Below are positions 11,001-20,744 of a stretch of 64,000 bases of DNA, one piece after another. Where the stretch lies: NCBI GenBank assembly GCA_963210315.1, contig OY723248.1, forward strand, positions 264,727 through 328,726. Reading direction: 5' to 3'. The first letter of the stretch is position 1, and every line of letters starts with the position of its first letter. Source of the DNA: Rhynchopus euleeides. Taxonomy: Eukaryota > Euglenozoa > Diplonemea > Diplonemida > Diplonemidae. The notes beneath the pieces were generated by a model. It did no database searches and had not been told where the DNA came from. It saw only the letters and a list, made by a program, of their open reading frames with translations. Made by a program: the position numbers and the translations under genes.

Positions 11001-14000
11001 CTCGCCCGGGCGCTTGTGAGGGTCCACCCAGTCCGCCTCCGCCACCAGCTCGTTGTGGGCGGTCGCTGCCACGCGCCACGCATCCGCATCCCAACGATAT
11101 CCGCTGTCCAGCTGCACACATAGGGGGAAGAAGGAGCTAGCCGCCGCCAAAGCCGCAGCGGTGATGTGGTCCTCCGACCTCCGAATGCCCATACCCCCTA
11201 GCCTGACGGGCAGGGCCGCCTGGTCTCGCGCATCGTCAGGGAGGGTCCCGTCCCTGTCCCCGAGCACAGATGCCAGCACCATCCCGATTTCCTTGTCATA
11301 CTGGCGAAGGTATTCTCTCCCGGCGTACCCAATTGCGCGCATCTGGAAGACCAGCTTGCAGAAGCCTTCACAGTGTCGCAGGAGGGTCATGGCCACTTGC
11401 GCGTCTTGGAGGTGGTGAAGCTGGCGCAGGTTCGGGATGAACTTCTCTCTCAGTTTTGTATCCATCACCCGCTCGCAGAATTCCGCATCCCCCACCGGAG
11501 CCCCGAGGAACTCGAAGTTGTGGTGGAGGAGGTCCATGCGAGTCGCGCGCTCCTTTTCCGTCGCGGCTACATCAAGGCCCGCTCCCCGGAGGCCCTCCAC
11601 CGAGTGCCCATTCAGCGAGATCACTTCGCATTTGCGGCGTGCCACCACCAGGCCCAGCTCCGCGCTCCGCCGCTCGAGGATCGCGAACGCGTGGCCGACC
11701 GCCCCGGGGGAGCCCATCAGCGTGCCATCGTCCAAGTACCACACGCTGCCCTCCACCCCCGGCAGCTTGCCTAGGTCCTCGGTCAGCTGGCGGATGGCCA
11801 GGGAGAACAGGAGCGGCCCGAGGGGGTCCCCCTGCTGTACCCCCCTCTGCGATTCGAGCACTTCGCCACGGTATATCAGGGCTGAGGGCGACGCGTAGCA
11901 CCACTCGACCCACGCCGACAGCTCCGGGAGGTCCCGCCTGACAGCATCGATGAACGCCTGCCTGTTAACCATGTTAAAGGCGTTGGCATAGTCGATCTTC
12001 AGCAGGACCTTGTCCGCCCCCCTGTTGCGCGCCGCGAAGTCCTTCACGACCGCCGTGGCCGCCTCCAGTCCGCCGTCCACCGCCACTCCTACTTGCCTCC
12101 CCTTCAGGAGGAGCTTCCCAGCCTGTTCCCTGACGTCTGCGGTGAGGGTTTTGGCCACCAGGCGGCGGAGGGTCTCCCCAACCGCGATCGGGCGGATCCC
12201 CGCATCTGGCTTGGGGAGCGCGACCAGAGACGCGCCCGCGATGTGCCGGGCCAGCTGCGGGGGGGCCTCGCCTCTGCGCAGGACATTCACCACCGCCGTG
12301 AGGGCCGGAAGCACATCCACTCCCTCCACCTGGACGAGCTCCCGGAGGTGGTCCGCCCTCAGGCCTGAGGGGCCGGCGCCCGTGCCCCTCGGTAACCCCT
12401 TCAGCGCTTTAAACACCTCGGCGGGGGTGGCATCCGCGGGCACTACCCGCGTCGCCGCGGAGATGGCTGGGCTGTCCGCTTCCGGGTGCATTGCTAGGAG
12501 CTTCGCTTTCGTGGCAGGGGTGGCAGGCGCCAGGCCGGCGCTCCTGGTGCGCGCCATCGCCGCCGAATACCGCCCTTGTCTCGCCGCTTGCACCACCGCT
12601 TCCTCCGTCTCCTCCCATGTGGGGGCAGCCTCCACCCGTCCCGGGCCCGGGGCTTCCGTCCGGGCCCGGCGCCAGAGCTCCGACGCGCGTCCTTCCCGCC
12701 AGAGGATGATCGCCTCCTCCCGGGCCCGCTTCGCCAGCAGCTGCTTCTTCTTCCCTCCACGGTAGGTGCGGAAGAGGGTTTTGGGCACCAAGAGGAGGCG
12801 GAGCCACGCCGTGGTGCTCGAACTATTCGCTGCGACATCCCACAGGGCCTGGCTATAGGCTACCGCCGCCGGGCGGAGGATCGCCCCGGGGACCGACAGC
12901 GACACCCCCACTCGCTCCGTGTGGATGCTCTCAAGGGGAGGGAGGCGACCCGCATCCGCTGCCTCCGCCGCAGAGGGTGCGCGCCTGTTCGGCACCACAG
13001 GGGTCGCGCCACGTGGGCGGCACTTCACGCAGGAGTCCAAGGAGGTGCTCATTACCTTCGAGCACCACATGCACTTCTTCATGCCCAGCAGACGAAGCGC
13101 GCTCGGCGGGAACTCCTCACCCTGGTCTGCGTGCGCCTGGGCGTGCTTGCGGAGCGTCTCCTTGGACGAATACGGCGTATGCCGGTGGAGAGCCGAGCCC
13201 GCGCAGGCCGTGAGGGGGCAGAACCAGCGGCGACGCACATCCCCCAGGCCCGCCCCTTCTGCCTCCTGGGCACCCTCCCCTAGGGCCGCCGGGCAGGCGT
13301 CTCGACACGTGGCTGGGCTGAGGTGGGCCGGCGCCGCGCTCTCTCGAAGGGCCCTGCGTCGGGCAAGGGGCATGGCCACTCCCTCGTAGTGGTTGCCAGA
13401 GAGAGCCACCACCCTGACATCTGCGGGGGCTGGCCCCTGCTTCTTAGGGCGCCGCGGGTCCACACGGATTGCCTGACCCCTGCCCTCCTGCACCACCACC
13501 ACTGACAAGTCCCACGCTCCCGCCGCCAGGTGCAGCGCGAGGTGGTCCCCATGCGCCGCACCAGCCAGGCCCGCCCGATACTCCTCGACCCGCCTGGCGT
13601 CCCCTAACAAGTGAAGCAGTTGAGGTTTCACCGAGGCGTCCCCTGCACGCCGGGACAGCTCGGAGCGCATGCCCACTATGTCGTCGTGGGAGGGGAGGGC
13701 GGCCGTGGGCGTGAGTGCCGCGAAGAGGCAGTCCCCTGTCGCCTGATTCGGCACCCTGGACCCCCCGAACTGCGACAGGACCTCGTCCACCCCAGTCCAG
13801 TCCTCCTCCATCTCCAGGTCCCCACCGCACAGGTCGCGCGGGCCGAGGAAGAGCGGGGGGCGCTCTGACGTTGCGCACAGGAGGCGGGTCCGTCTCATGG
13901 GCTGTACGGAGCGCCACAAGTCCAGGGTCACCGCGTCCCGCATCTCCGACTCCCGCAGCCGCGCTGCCGTCACGGCCACCTCCACCCCAGCCCAGACGAG

Positions 14001-15608
14001 ACACGCGAGCGACAGGAACCCCAGCCCCCAGACCCCGCCCGACAGGGCCCCCGCCGACGCCAGGACCGGCAACACCTCTGCCACTCGCTCCGCCCGACTC
14101 ACCCGACGCAGCGCGTCCAGCCCGGCGCCGATCCGGTCCTCCGAGCGGCGGACGGAGGCAGGCAGGAGAACCTCCAGGCGCGGCCTGCGGGCCACCCATC
14201 GGGATCGCCTGCGGGCCCTCCACGACCAGCGAGGGAGCCAGCCGCGTCGGTTGGCCAGGCGGCGCTGCCGTACCATCGCCGAGCCCACCAGCACCCACCC
14301 GCCCGTCGCCAGCCCGTATGCGGACGCCGCCACCACTCCTGCCCGTAGATCGCTCGCAGATAGGACCTCAACCCAGAGCGCGCCGGCGGCGATCACGGCC
14401 GCCCCGCCCAGGCCCGCCGCCAGCCCGCACGCCTCCGTGAACCCCGGGAGCACACCCGCCGCCCTGCCCGACACCCTCAGCCAGCGCACCACCCGGCTCA
14501 CCCGCCCTAGGGCCCAGGAAATGCCCCGCGCCGCTCTTGATGGGGACAGCCCCGCAGCCAGCAGTACGGGCAGGACCCCCAACCCCCACCACCAGGCCCA
14601 GGCCGTCTCTCCCTGTAGTGCGACCCACCTAGGCTCCCAGACGAAGACGAACCCCCAGCACGCAGCAGCTGACGAGGCCCAGGCGCGTTCCACCCCGCCC
14701 GCCACCACCCAGCAGCACCCTCCCACCACCGCTGCTCTCCACGCTTTCGACTGCCCCCACACACTGTGCATCAGCCTCGTCGCCCGTCTCCGCCCGACTG
14801 CCCACCAGCCTCGCGCCCGGCACCGACTCAGGGCAAATACAGCCGGCCACCAGCTCCAGCCCAGCGTCCCCGCCACCACCACCGCCCACCCAAGAGTCGC
14901 CCTTACCCAGCCAACCCCCCAGTACCCGCCCAGGGGGGGGAGCTCGGGGGAGGGGGGTGGAAAGACATAAGCTGGGAGGGGGGAGCCCGGGACGGGGGGG
15001 GGACCACACGACACTCCCTCCCACCATCCCCCACAACGCGGGCAGAGCCCATCTCGTCCCCCCCTGTCAGCTATCACGCCGGGGGCGCCGTACTTGGCCC
15101 CGCGGGGGCGGCTAAGCGGCTTCCGCCGCTCCAGAGGCCCTGCGGGCGTGGTCTCTGCAGCGGTGACCGCCGCTGCCTGCTCGGGGGGGGGCCGCGGCCC
15201 TTCCGCAGCCGTCGGGGAGTGCCGTTGGGGGGTGCATGAAGCCGGTGGGTCAGACCGGTGTGCTGTTGTTGGGGGGGGGCCCGTGTGGGCCCCGCCCTCC
15301 CCCGGCTCCGCCTGTCCCGGTGCTGCCGCCGCCGCCGCAGCCGTTGCTGCCGCTGCTCCCGCCGCTACCGGGGGCGACCCGGGCTGCCCACGTGCGGGGG
15401 GTTGCGACCCCCGCGCCGCTGCCGCTACCGGGGGCGGCCCGGGCTGCACTCGTGTGGGGGGCTGCGACCCCCCCGTCTCCCTCGCTACCGGGGGCGGCCC
15501 GGGCTGCTCTCCCGCTGGGGGCGTGAGCGCCGCCACCAGCAGCGCCATGAGGGCCCACTGCCCTCGCCTCCTCGCGTGCCCACGGCCGGGCGCATCTCGC
15601 GCCTCCAT
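8034..15608 (-). CDS. LINE polyprotein: OTU, zinc fingers, reverse transcriptase, REL endonuclease, second OTU, RING-like finger
   Basis: A single uninterrupted frame of about 2524 residues from the ATG at 15608 (MEARDAPGRG); the frame is open upstream to 15770 without an ATG. Order: a hydrophobic stretch and PGPPPVA-type repeats (residues 15-90); several Trp/Ala/Val-rich hydrophobic segments (about 226-556); OTU-type cysteine protease (about 620-740, TGDCLFAAL ... GNHYEGV); C2H2-like and CxxC fingers (about 793-866); reverse transcriptase (about 1063-1330, GTGAGPSGLRADHL ... QQGDPLGPLLFSLA ... WYLDDG); CCHC knuckle (about 1611-1630) and restriction-like endonuclease (KPADVFLP ... RGRAIDVTVW, about 1672-1690); a second OTU-like domain (about 1930-2048, VGDCAFDAL ... 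HGHYVPLV); a cysteine-rich RING/FYVE-like finger (about 2094-2133); three GGGSQTSNTAPSG-type repeats (about 2221-2333). A REL endonuclease C-terminal to the RT places it with R2/NeSL/CRE/Utopia-type LINEs. It looks coding-competent. Confidence 0.85.
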   Translation of the reverse strand: MEARDAPGRGHARRRGQWALMALLVAALTPPAGEQPGPPPVARETGGSQPPTRVQPGPPPVAAAARGSQPPARGQPGSPPVAAGAAAATAAAAAAAPGQAEPGEGGAHTGPPPTTAHRSDPPASCTPQRHSPTAAEGPRPPPEQAAAVTAAETTPAGPLERRKPLSRPRGAKYGAPGVIADRGGRDGLCPRCGGWWEGVSCGPPPVPGSPLPAYVFPPPSPELPPLGGYWGVGWVRATLGWAVVVAGTLGWSWWPAVFALSRCRARGWWAVGRRRATRLMHSVWGQSKAWRAAVVGGCCWVVAGGVERAWASSAAACWGFVFVWEPRWVALQGETAWAWWWGLGVLPVLLAAGLSPSRAARGISWALGRVSRVVRWLRVSGRAAGVLPGFTEACGLAAGLGGAAVIAAGALWVEVLSASDLRAGVVAASAYGLATGGWVLVGSAMVRQRRLANRRGWLPRWSWRARRRSRWVARRPRLEVLLPASVRRSEDRIGAGLDALRRVSRAERVAEVLPVLASAGALSGGVWGLGFLSLACLVWAGVEVAVTAARLRESEMRDAVTLDLWRSVQPMRRTRLLCATSERPPLFLGPRDLCGGDLEMEEDWTGVDEVLSQFGGSRVPNQATGDCLFAALTPTAALPSHDDIVGMRSELSRRAGDASVKPQLLHLLGDARRVEEYRAGLAGAAHGDHLALHLAAGAWDLSVVVVQEGRGQAIRVDPRRPKKQGPAPADVRVVALSGNHYEGVAMPLARRRALRESAAPAHLSPATCRDACPAALGEGAQEAEGAGLGDVRRRWFCPLTACAGSALHRHTPYSSKETLRKHAQAHADQGEEFPPSALRLLGMKKCMWCSKVMSTSLDSCVKCRPRGATPVVPNRRAPSAAEAADAGRLPPLESIHTERVGVSLSVPGAILRPAAVAYSQALWDVAANSSSTTAWLRLLLVPKTLFRTYRGGKKKQLLAKRAREEAIILWREGRASELWRRARTEAPGPGRVEAAPTWEETEEAVVQAARQGRYSAAMARTRSAGLAPATPATKAKLLAMHPEADSPAISAATRVVPADATPAEVFKALKGLPRGTGAGPSGLRADHLRELVQVEGVDVLPALTAVVNVLRRGEAPPQLARHIAGASLVALPKPDAGIRPIAVGETLRRLVAKTLTADVREQAGKLLLKGRQVGVAVDGGLEAATAVVKDFAARNRGADKVLLKIDYANAFNMVNRQAFIDAVRRDLPELSAWVEWCYASPSALIYRGEVLESQRGVQQGDPLGPLLFSLAIRQLTEDLGKLPGVEGSVWYLDDGTLMGSPGAVGHAFAILERRSAELGLVVARRKCEVISLNGHSVEGLRGAGLDVAATEKERATRMDLLHHNFEFLGAPVGDAEFCERVMDTKLREKFIPNLRQLHHLQDAQVAMTLLRHCEGFCKLVFQMRAIGYAGREYLRQYDKEIGMVLASVLGDRDGTLPDDARDQAALPVRLGGMGIRRSEDHITAAALAAASSFFPLCVQLDSGYRWDADAWRVAATAHNELVAEADWVDPHKRPGEPLRQRDLSLAIISRQHETLLAEADVLSKGRQLSASLPGAGAWVTVTPEQQFAMGREEYQVAARLRLGLVVFAPGSRCHECGDAMDVLGAHVFSCQASADRIKRHDAVKLGVLGLARDAGLGPQLEPNHLLLGGGKPADVFLPCGIGESRGRAIDVTVWSTCAESARQGAARARGYTASRAEASKHRKHGARCQEVEIAFSAFALEQSGGMGPEAVRLFRHLVSFAVDHKLGDRAELTRSWAARIVVPLMRAVGRSSLRRGALCTDLRSGQTRERVLPDPLVGVEPDYFFAPDTDLAPAPHFDGHMDAEDFMCDPDDAAGPEEPTPEPEPAPPRRPRPPPPPAEGDLPQPAGGVAADPLAQLLEWRGQTDGRLSLSSLQQQARLGLVEPDGWSFRVGDCAFDALATLGARSVKQSSGWLRQEAVRRAMRDPDLRMRVEEGPNQWAEQMMRAGSDDVRTWADFIALAAAARVTRCVVLVLIDNHQPMLLSPVGAGAVVDAHCLRRTGGQHGHYVPLVMPEPMRQHLAGLPPKPMAADVTGCDGDSPMQMVRQGGSAGQVEECEKCRRPFDRSARHHACGRCWRKVCASCAVRGERCPGYIDRVAVDVDAPDPAEQPAVTPDLREVLESARARPRRRKPIPSRMHDTPMGPRQPSAPHDSSGAAHHPTRVKEEVAEEPVAPGQDVEMHQGGGSQTSNTAPSGAPSATHGHSVPPAESASRAAPAPMQGQAQHAECPPSGSGATENHQGGGSQTSNTAPSGVPSAAPVTAAGAQPSGPAQAARRRQGGGSHTFNTAPSGTSGGTAPGGAGGIQGVAATMMRNAAQARRDGQRRSRTAASSRRLEELRQGDAAGPMEFDDDPANVWEPEDDLQAIDAYGDDETPAANIPALQELAASRVWAEGVVARARGMAPCVSMGGAIPRTVEAWRHCFHPSYGLCPLSPRVAGDVAAEWLQARILQGGAQAEPGNQTREPGVSLRVYMRKLQTEVERGE
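15361..15520 (-). repeat. about 60-bp tandem repeat in the 5' part of the LINE frame
   Basis: Three imperfect copies of a unit containing CCGCTACCGGGGGCGGCCCG and GGGGGGCTGCGACCCCC. On the minus strand it encodes the repeated PGPPPVA / GSQPP peptide near the N terminus of the LINE protein. The unit length is a multiple of three, so copy-number change would not shift the frame. Confidence 0.65.
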
Positions 15609-15958
15609 CACGACTCGCGCTCGCGTGCGTCGGGGGTGGGAAGGGGGGGACTGGGAAGGGAAGGGGAACAGAGCCCGAGGGACAAGTGGCCCCAGGGGGA
15701 GTGGTTTTTTGCTTGGGGATACGCTATTAGCCCAACCAGCCCTCCCGACTCTGCCCGCCCGCAAGTTCAAGAAGAAGTTTGGAAAGGGGAAAAGGGATGG
15801 GGGAGAGGAGGGAGAGGGAGGGGTTTTTGAAAGGGGAGGGGAGAACCCAACCGACCCAACCGACCAGGGGGGGGGAGCGCGAGTGTGTATACCAATGAAG
15901 TACAGAAACTGTAGCTTAAGAAATCGTTGGTGGACTTTTTTTCCCCCCAGCCAAAAAT

Positions 15959-16043
15959 CCCGTGGCGAAAATATTTTTTTTCGCCAAGCTGATTTCCAGA
16001 AATATTTTTTTTTGGGAGAAAAAATTTTTTTTCGCCACGGGGG
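15959..16043. repeat. short AT-cored fold-back (MITE-like)
   Basis: CCCGTGGCGAAAATATTTTT at the left is mirrored by ...AAAAATTTTTTTTCGCCACGGG at the right end, with a second internal hairpin. A related GGTGGCGAAAAAATTTTCTC stretch occurs near 6928. No target duplication is seen. Confidence 0.45.
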
Positions 16044-16239
16044 ATATCCACTGCCCCTGAGGCCCCCCAGCTCATATTCTGGGTGATTATTCCTGCATTC
16101 CTGTCACAGCGGACACATTATTGGTGGAAAATAGGTGGCACTGACGTTGTGGTGAGGGTTGCATCAATCGCACCGGCATCAGTTGGCACACCCCCTCCGT
16201 TGTTCTCAGGAATAATGCAGTTTGACATCAGCATATTTC

Positions 16240-16980
16240 TGGAGTGTCGAATCTTCATCTTGCATCACTCGATGTGCACCCTTTTGAGCTGAATCCATGA
16301 TACAAAGTCGCAGGTTGAAGGCCGGATCACCATGATGGGGATGGCAATGGACCCAGCGAACTCCACCAGCTCCTTCGACAGTCCTGGAAGCACCTTCTGG
16401 AAAAGTTGCACAGTTCCAGTTGCCACCTGGAGCCTACCTTTGGCCTGCCCCTCTTTGAGAGGAGCATATCTGTATTCCCTTTACTCTCCTATGGACGCCC
16501 GACTTCTCTGATCGAGAGAAGCCTACAAAAGGCGTAACCATCCTCGTCATGTATTCTTTGCCTCCAACTTTCACTTTTGCAGAACGGATCCCGATGAACT
16601 CCAAACAGGAAGTGCAGCCAGCTTCATCACGGCTGTGTTCAACAAGACAGCCAGGTGATGTTGTTGCTGTCAGAACGATGGTTGCAGCACTCGGCTGCGC
16701 CCCACCTGGGGTTGCTCTGGCTGTTGCCAAGCTAGTGTTTGGGACAATTATTGATCACCTAGCCATTCTCTCGGCACCCTAATGATCGTGGGTAGGCAGC
16801 AGGAACCTGCACTCTGGGGGGACGTCATCGATGAGTTTCTTTGAAGAAAGCCGGCGGCTACCGCTGGAGTTAAGGTCCGAAGGGGTCAGTACCACGGGCG
16901 CCACACCGCTCGTGTTGGGCATCGGGTTTCGGTGAAGGCGGGGGCGCTGAGAAAGCGACATGTACGTAACAAGCAATGAT
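16240..16980 (-). other. protein-like fragments, unrecognised
   Basis: Minus-strand frames read like protein. One runs 16730-16434 (...CLEFIGIRSAKVKVGGKEYM...). An overlapping frame from about 16482 down to 16289 ends ...ATGTVQLFQKVLPGLSKELVEFAG...RVHIE. Another is at 16976-16780 (...NTSGVAPVVLTPSDLNSSGS...). They lie in different frames with no convincing start or splice sites, so they may be decayed exons carried inside the hAT-like block. No family is recognised. Confidence 0.25.
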
Positions 16981-17569
16981 CAACCATACACCAGCAAGTC
17001 AAACAGGCACCACCGTTGGATCGTTCGTGCACCCGAGTCTGTACTGTACCATCCTGAATCTTTTCTGGGTGATTGTCAACGATGAGGGGATGAGCTTGCG
17101 TCAGGGTGAGCAGAGGAACGGGTTGAGGCCAGGGTGAATGGAGGGTGAAAAGTAGCCCACTTCACCAGGAGGCGAATTTTCGCAGAAAGCCCTGCCACAC
17201 AGCTGTGTTTGCCTGATCATGCTCAAAAGGCCTGCAATAGGCTATTTCACACAGGGGGTCTTCGCTGGTCGACAAACTTCGACAAACTTCGTCGTTCGTC
17301 ACATAATTAGGAAAACGGCTGTTTCAGGGGGTTTTTCACCGAAGACGGCAGTGTTCTGACGACGACGACAGGGGTCTTCGACAAAAACTTCGTCAGCGAA
17401 GACCCCCCCCCAAAAATGAATTAAAAACCGGTTTTTCGGGGATTCTCGCTGTTCGTCACCTGTCGTCAAATTTCGACAAAATTCGACAATTTTCACCTAA
17501 ACCGACGGAAAATGCACCAAAATGCACCACCCACAGCCTGGGTCGGCCCAGGGTCTGGACACCACTCCT

Positions 17570-19030
17570 GGACCCGGCCCAGTACGGGCGAGATCGGCCC
17601 ATGTCCGGCCCAGCACTGCCGAGATCGGCCCATGTCCGGCCCAGTACGGGCGAGATCGGCCCATAGCCGGCCCAGCACTGCCGAGATCGGCCCATGTCCG
17701 GCCCAGTACGTGCGAGATCGGCCCATAGCCGGCCCAGCACTGCCGAGATCGGCCCATGTCCGGCCCAGCACTGCCGAGATCGGCCCATAGCCGGCCCATG
17801 TCCGGCCCAGTACGTGCGAGATCGGCCCATAGCCGGCCCAGCACTGCCGAGATCGGCCCATAGCCGGCCCAGTACGGGCAAGATCGGCCCATAGCCGGCC
17901 CAGCACTGCCGAGATCGGCCCATGTCCGGCCCAGTACGTGCGAGATCGGCCCATAGCCGGCCCAGTACGGGCGAGATCGGCCCATAGCCGGCCCAGCACT
18001 GCCGAGATCGGCCCATGTCCGGCCCAGTACGGGCGAGATCGGCCCATAGCCGGCCCAGCACTGCCGAGATCGGCCCATACCCGGCCCAGTACGGGCGAGA
18101 TCGGCCCATGTCCGGCCCAGCACTGCCGAGATCGGCCCATATCCGGCCCAGTACGGGCGAGATCGGCCCATAGCCGGCCCAGCACTGCCGAGATCGGCCC
18201 ATGTCCGGCCCAGTACGTGCGAGATCGGCCCATAGCCGGCCCAGCACTGCCGAGATCGGCCCATAGCCGGCCCAGTACGGGCGAGATCGGCCCATAGCCG
18301 GCCCAGCACTGCCGAGATCGGCCCATGTCCGGCCCAGTACGGGCGAGATCGGCCCATAGCCGGCCCAGCACTGCCGAGATCGGCCCATAGCCGGCCCAGC
18401 ACTGCCGAGATCGGCCCATGTCCGGCCCAGCACTGCCGAGATCGGCCCATAGCCGGCCCATGTCCGGCCCAGTACGGGCGAGATCGGCCCATAGCCGGCC
18501 CAGCACTGCCGAGATCGGCCCATGTCCGGCCCAGTACGGGCGAGATCGGCCCATAGCCGGCCCAGCACTGCCGAGATCGGCCCATAGCCGGCCCAGTACG
18601 GGCGAGATCGGCCCATAGCCGGCCCAGCACTGCCGAGATCGGCCCATAGCCGGCCCAGCACTGCCGAGATCGGCCCATGTCCGGCCCAGCACTGCCGAGA
18701 TCGGCCCATAGCCGGCCCAGTACGGGCGAGATCGGCCCATAGCCGGCCCAGCACTGCCGAGATCGGCCCATGTCCGGCCCAGTACGGGCGAGATCGGCCC
18801 ATAGCCGGCCCAGCACTGCCGAGATCGGCCCATAGCCGGCCCAGTACGGGCGAGATCGGCCCATGTCCGGCCCAGTACGGCCGAGATCGGCCCATAGCCG
18901 GCCCAGCACTGCCGAGATCGGCCCATAGCCGGCCCAGTACGTGCGAGATCGGCCCATAGCCGGCCCAGTACTGCCGAGATCGGCCCATGTCCGGCCCAGT
19001 ACGGGCGAGATCGGCCCATAGCCGGCCTAG
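17570..19030. repeat. 31-bp minisatellite array 1 (about 47 copies)
   Basis: Head-to-tail 31-bp units built on GAGATCGGCCCATAGCC and GGCCCAGCACTGCC. The units mostly alternate GTACGGGC and CACTGCC variants, giving a 62-bp higher-order period. Because 31 is not a multiple of three and the unit lacks stops on the minus strand, all three minus frames stay open for about 490-510 codons and encode the same peptide cycle. That is a by-product of the repeat. Confidence 0.95.
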
Positions 19031-19239
19031 TCGTAGGATGCTGAACGAAGACAGCCAGCAGGCGCTGCTCTTCGATGACTACTCCACAGAGACGAAGATC
19101 ACGACACTCGTGGTCACAGACGTGCAGGCCTCGACCCTCTGCTTGGAGAAGTCTTTCGAGGGAATGCGGAAGGCGCTAAAAAATCCACAACCATGTGATC
19201 CGGAAGTGCATTGCGGGCATGGCGGGTATGAGGCAGGAC

Positions 19240-20040
19240 ATCGTCAGTGTCTGGACAGCACTCCTGGGCTCGGCCCAGGGACTGGACATCACTCCCTGGC
19301 TCGGCCCAGTGTCTGGACAGCACTCCTGGGCTCGGCCCAGTGTCTGGACACCACTCCCTGGCTCGGCCCAGGGTCTGGACACCACTCCCTGGCTCGGCCC
19401 AGGGACTGGACAGCACTCCTGAGCTCGGCCCAGTGTCTGGACACCACTCCCTGGCTCGGCCCAGGGACTGGACAGCACTCCTGAGCTCGGCCCAGTGTCT
19501 GGACACCACTCCCTGGCTCGGCCCAGGGTCTGGACATCACTCCTGGGCTCGGCCCAGGGTCTGGACAGCACTCCTGGGCTCGGCCCAGGGTCTGGACACC
19601 ACTCCCTGGCTCGGCCCAGGGTCTGGACATCACACCTGGGCTCGGCCCAGTGTCTGGACACCACTCCTGGGCTCGGCCCAGGGTCTGGACATCACTCCTG
19701 GGCTCGGCCCAGGGTCTGGACAGCACTCCTGAGCTCGGCCCAGTGCCTGGACAGCACTCCTGGGCTCGGCCCAGGGTCTGGACACCACTCCCTGGCTCGG
19801 CCCAGGGACTGGACAGCACTCCTGAGCTCGGCCCAGTGCCTGGACAGCACTCCTGGGCTCGGCCCAGGGTCTGGACATCACTCCTGGGCTCGGCCCAGTG
19901 TCTGGACACCACTCCTTGGCTCGGCCCAGGGTCTGGACATCACTCCTGGGCTCGGCCCAGTGTCTGGACAGCACTCCTGGGCTCGGCCCAGTGTCTGGAC
20001 ACGACTCGTCGGCTCGGCCCAGTGGGTCGAGCCCAGGAGT
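19240..20040. repeat. 31-bp minisatellite array 2 (about 26 copies)
   Basis: The unit is built on GGCTCGGCCCAG, GTCTGGACA and CACTCCTG, period 31 bp. Copies differ at a few positions (GTGTCTGG/GGGTCTGG/GGGACTGG, CAGCACT/CACCACT/CATCACT). An inverted partial unit follows at 20030-20065. The 20066-20740 spacer to array 3 holds no supported gene. Confidence 0.95.
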
Positions 20041-20744
20041 GATGTCCAGACACTGTCTGGACGGGAAGCTCCCCGCAGTGAGTGGTCGGGGGCCGTGGCC
20101 ACGACCTCGGGGTGATGTCCAGCCGAGCAGAACGTGGCGCCCGGAGTACCGAGTGTTTGCTCCACTCAGAGGGGGTTCGATGCAGGACCCCTTCCCAGTC
20201 ATGATCTCCTCAGTGCCTCCATCGATCCCCTCCGTCAGGGATCTTGCTGTGTGTAACATTAGCACAAGACCTAAACCCGCATCGCGTACCCATCCTTCGA
20301 AACCGTGCGATGTGCAATGTTGTGTTCATGTAGCTAGCTCGGAGAGTGTCTTAGCGAGCCCGCAAGGCTAGCTATATTTGCACCGTCCAACCAAATCTTG
20401 CTCAGCTTCGACTTGGCGCCGAGAGAGTTACGAGCGCTGCCCATAGAATCAGGTGTGCCGGGCGTGTGTGTCTTTATCAACACACGCAGACTCCTGCATA
20501 CAGTAGACGGCCTACAGGCGAGGCGGAGTGTGACCTACTGTTGGGGGTGGTGAACTGGTCTGCGACGTCATCCTGCTGGTGTGCGACGTCTCCACCTCCT
20601 GCGGCACAGGGGGCCTTGTGATCTGGAGCGCTGGGGCAGCGCGGTGCAATGTCGGAGTGCGGACGGGCCAAGTCCCCCTGCTCCTGTGCATGCAGCGCAG
20701 ATTTCTTGTTGCTGCGGTCCAGACAGCGGGCCGAGACCGGATGT

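Noticed and set aside
17456-19019. Three overlapping minus-strand frames of 486-510 codons
   Set aside because: They are the same 31-bp repeat read in three frames. A 31-bp unit without stops keeps all frames open, so length is not evidence of coding.
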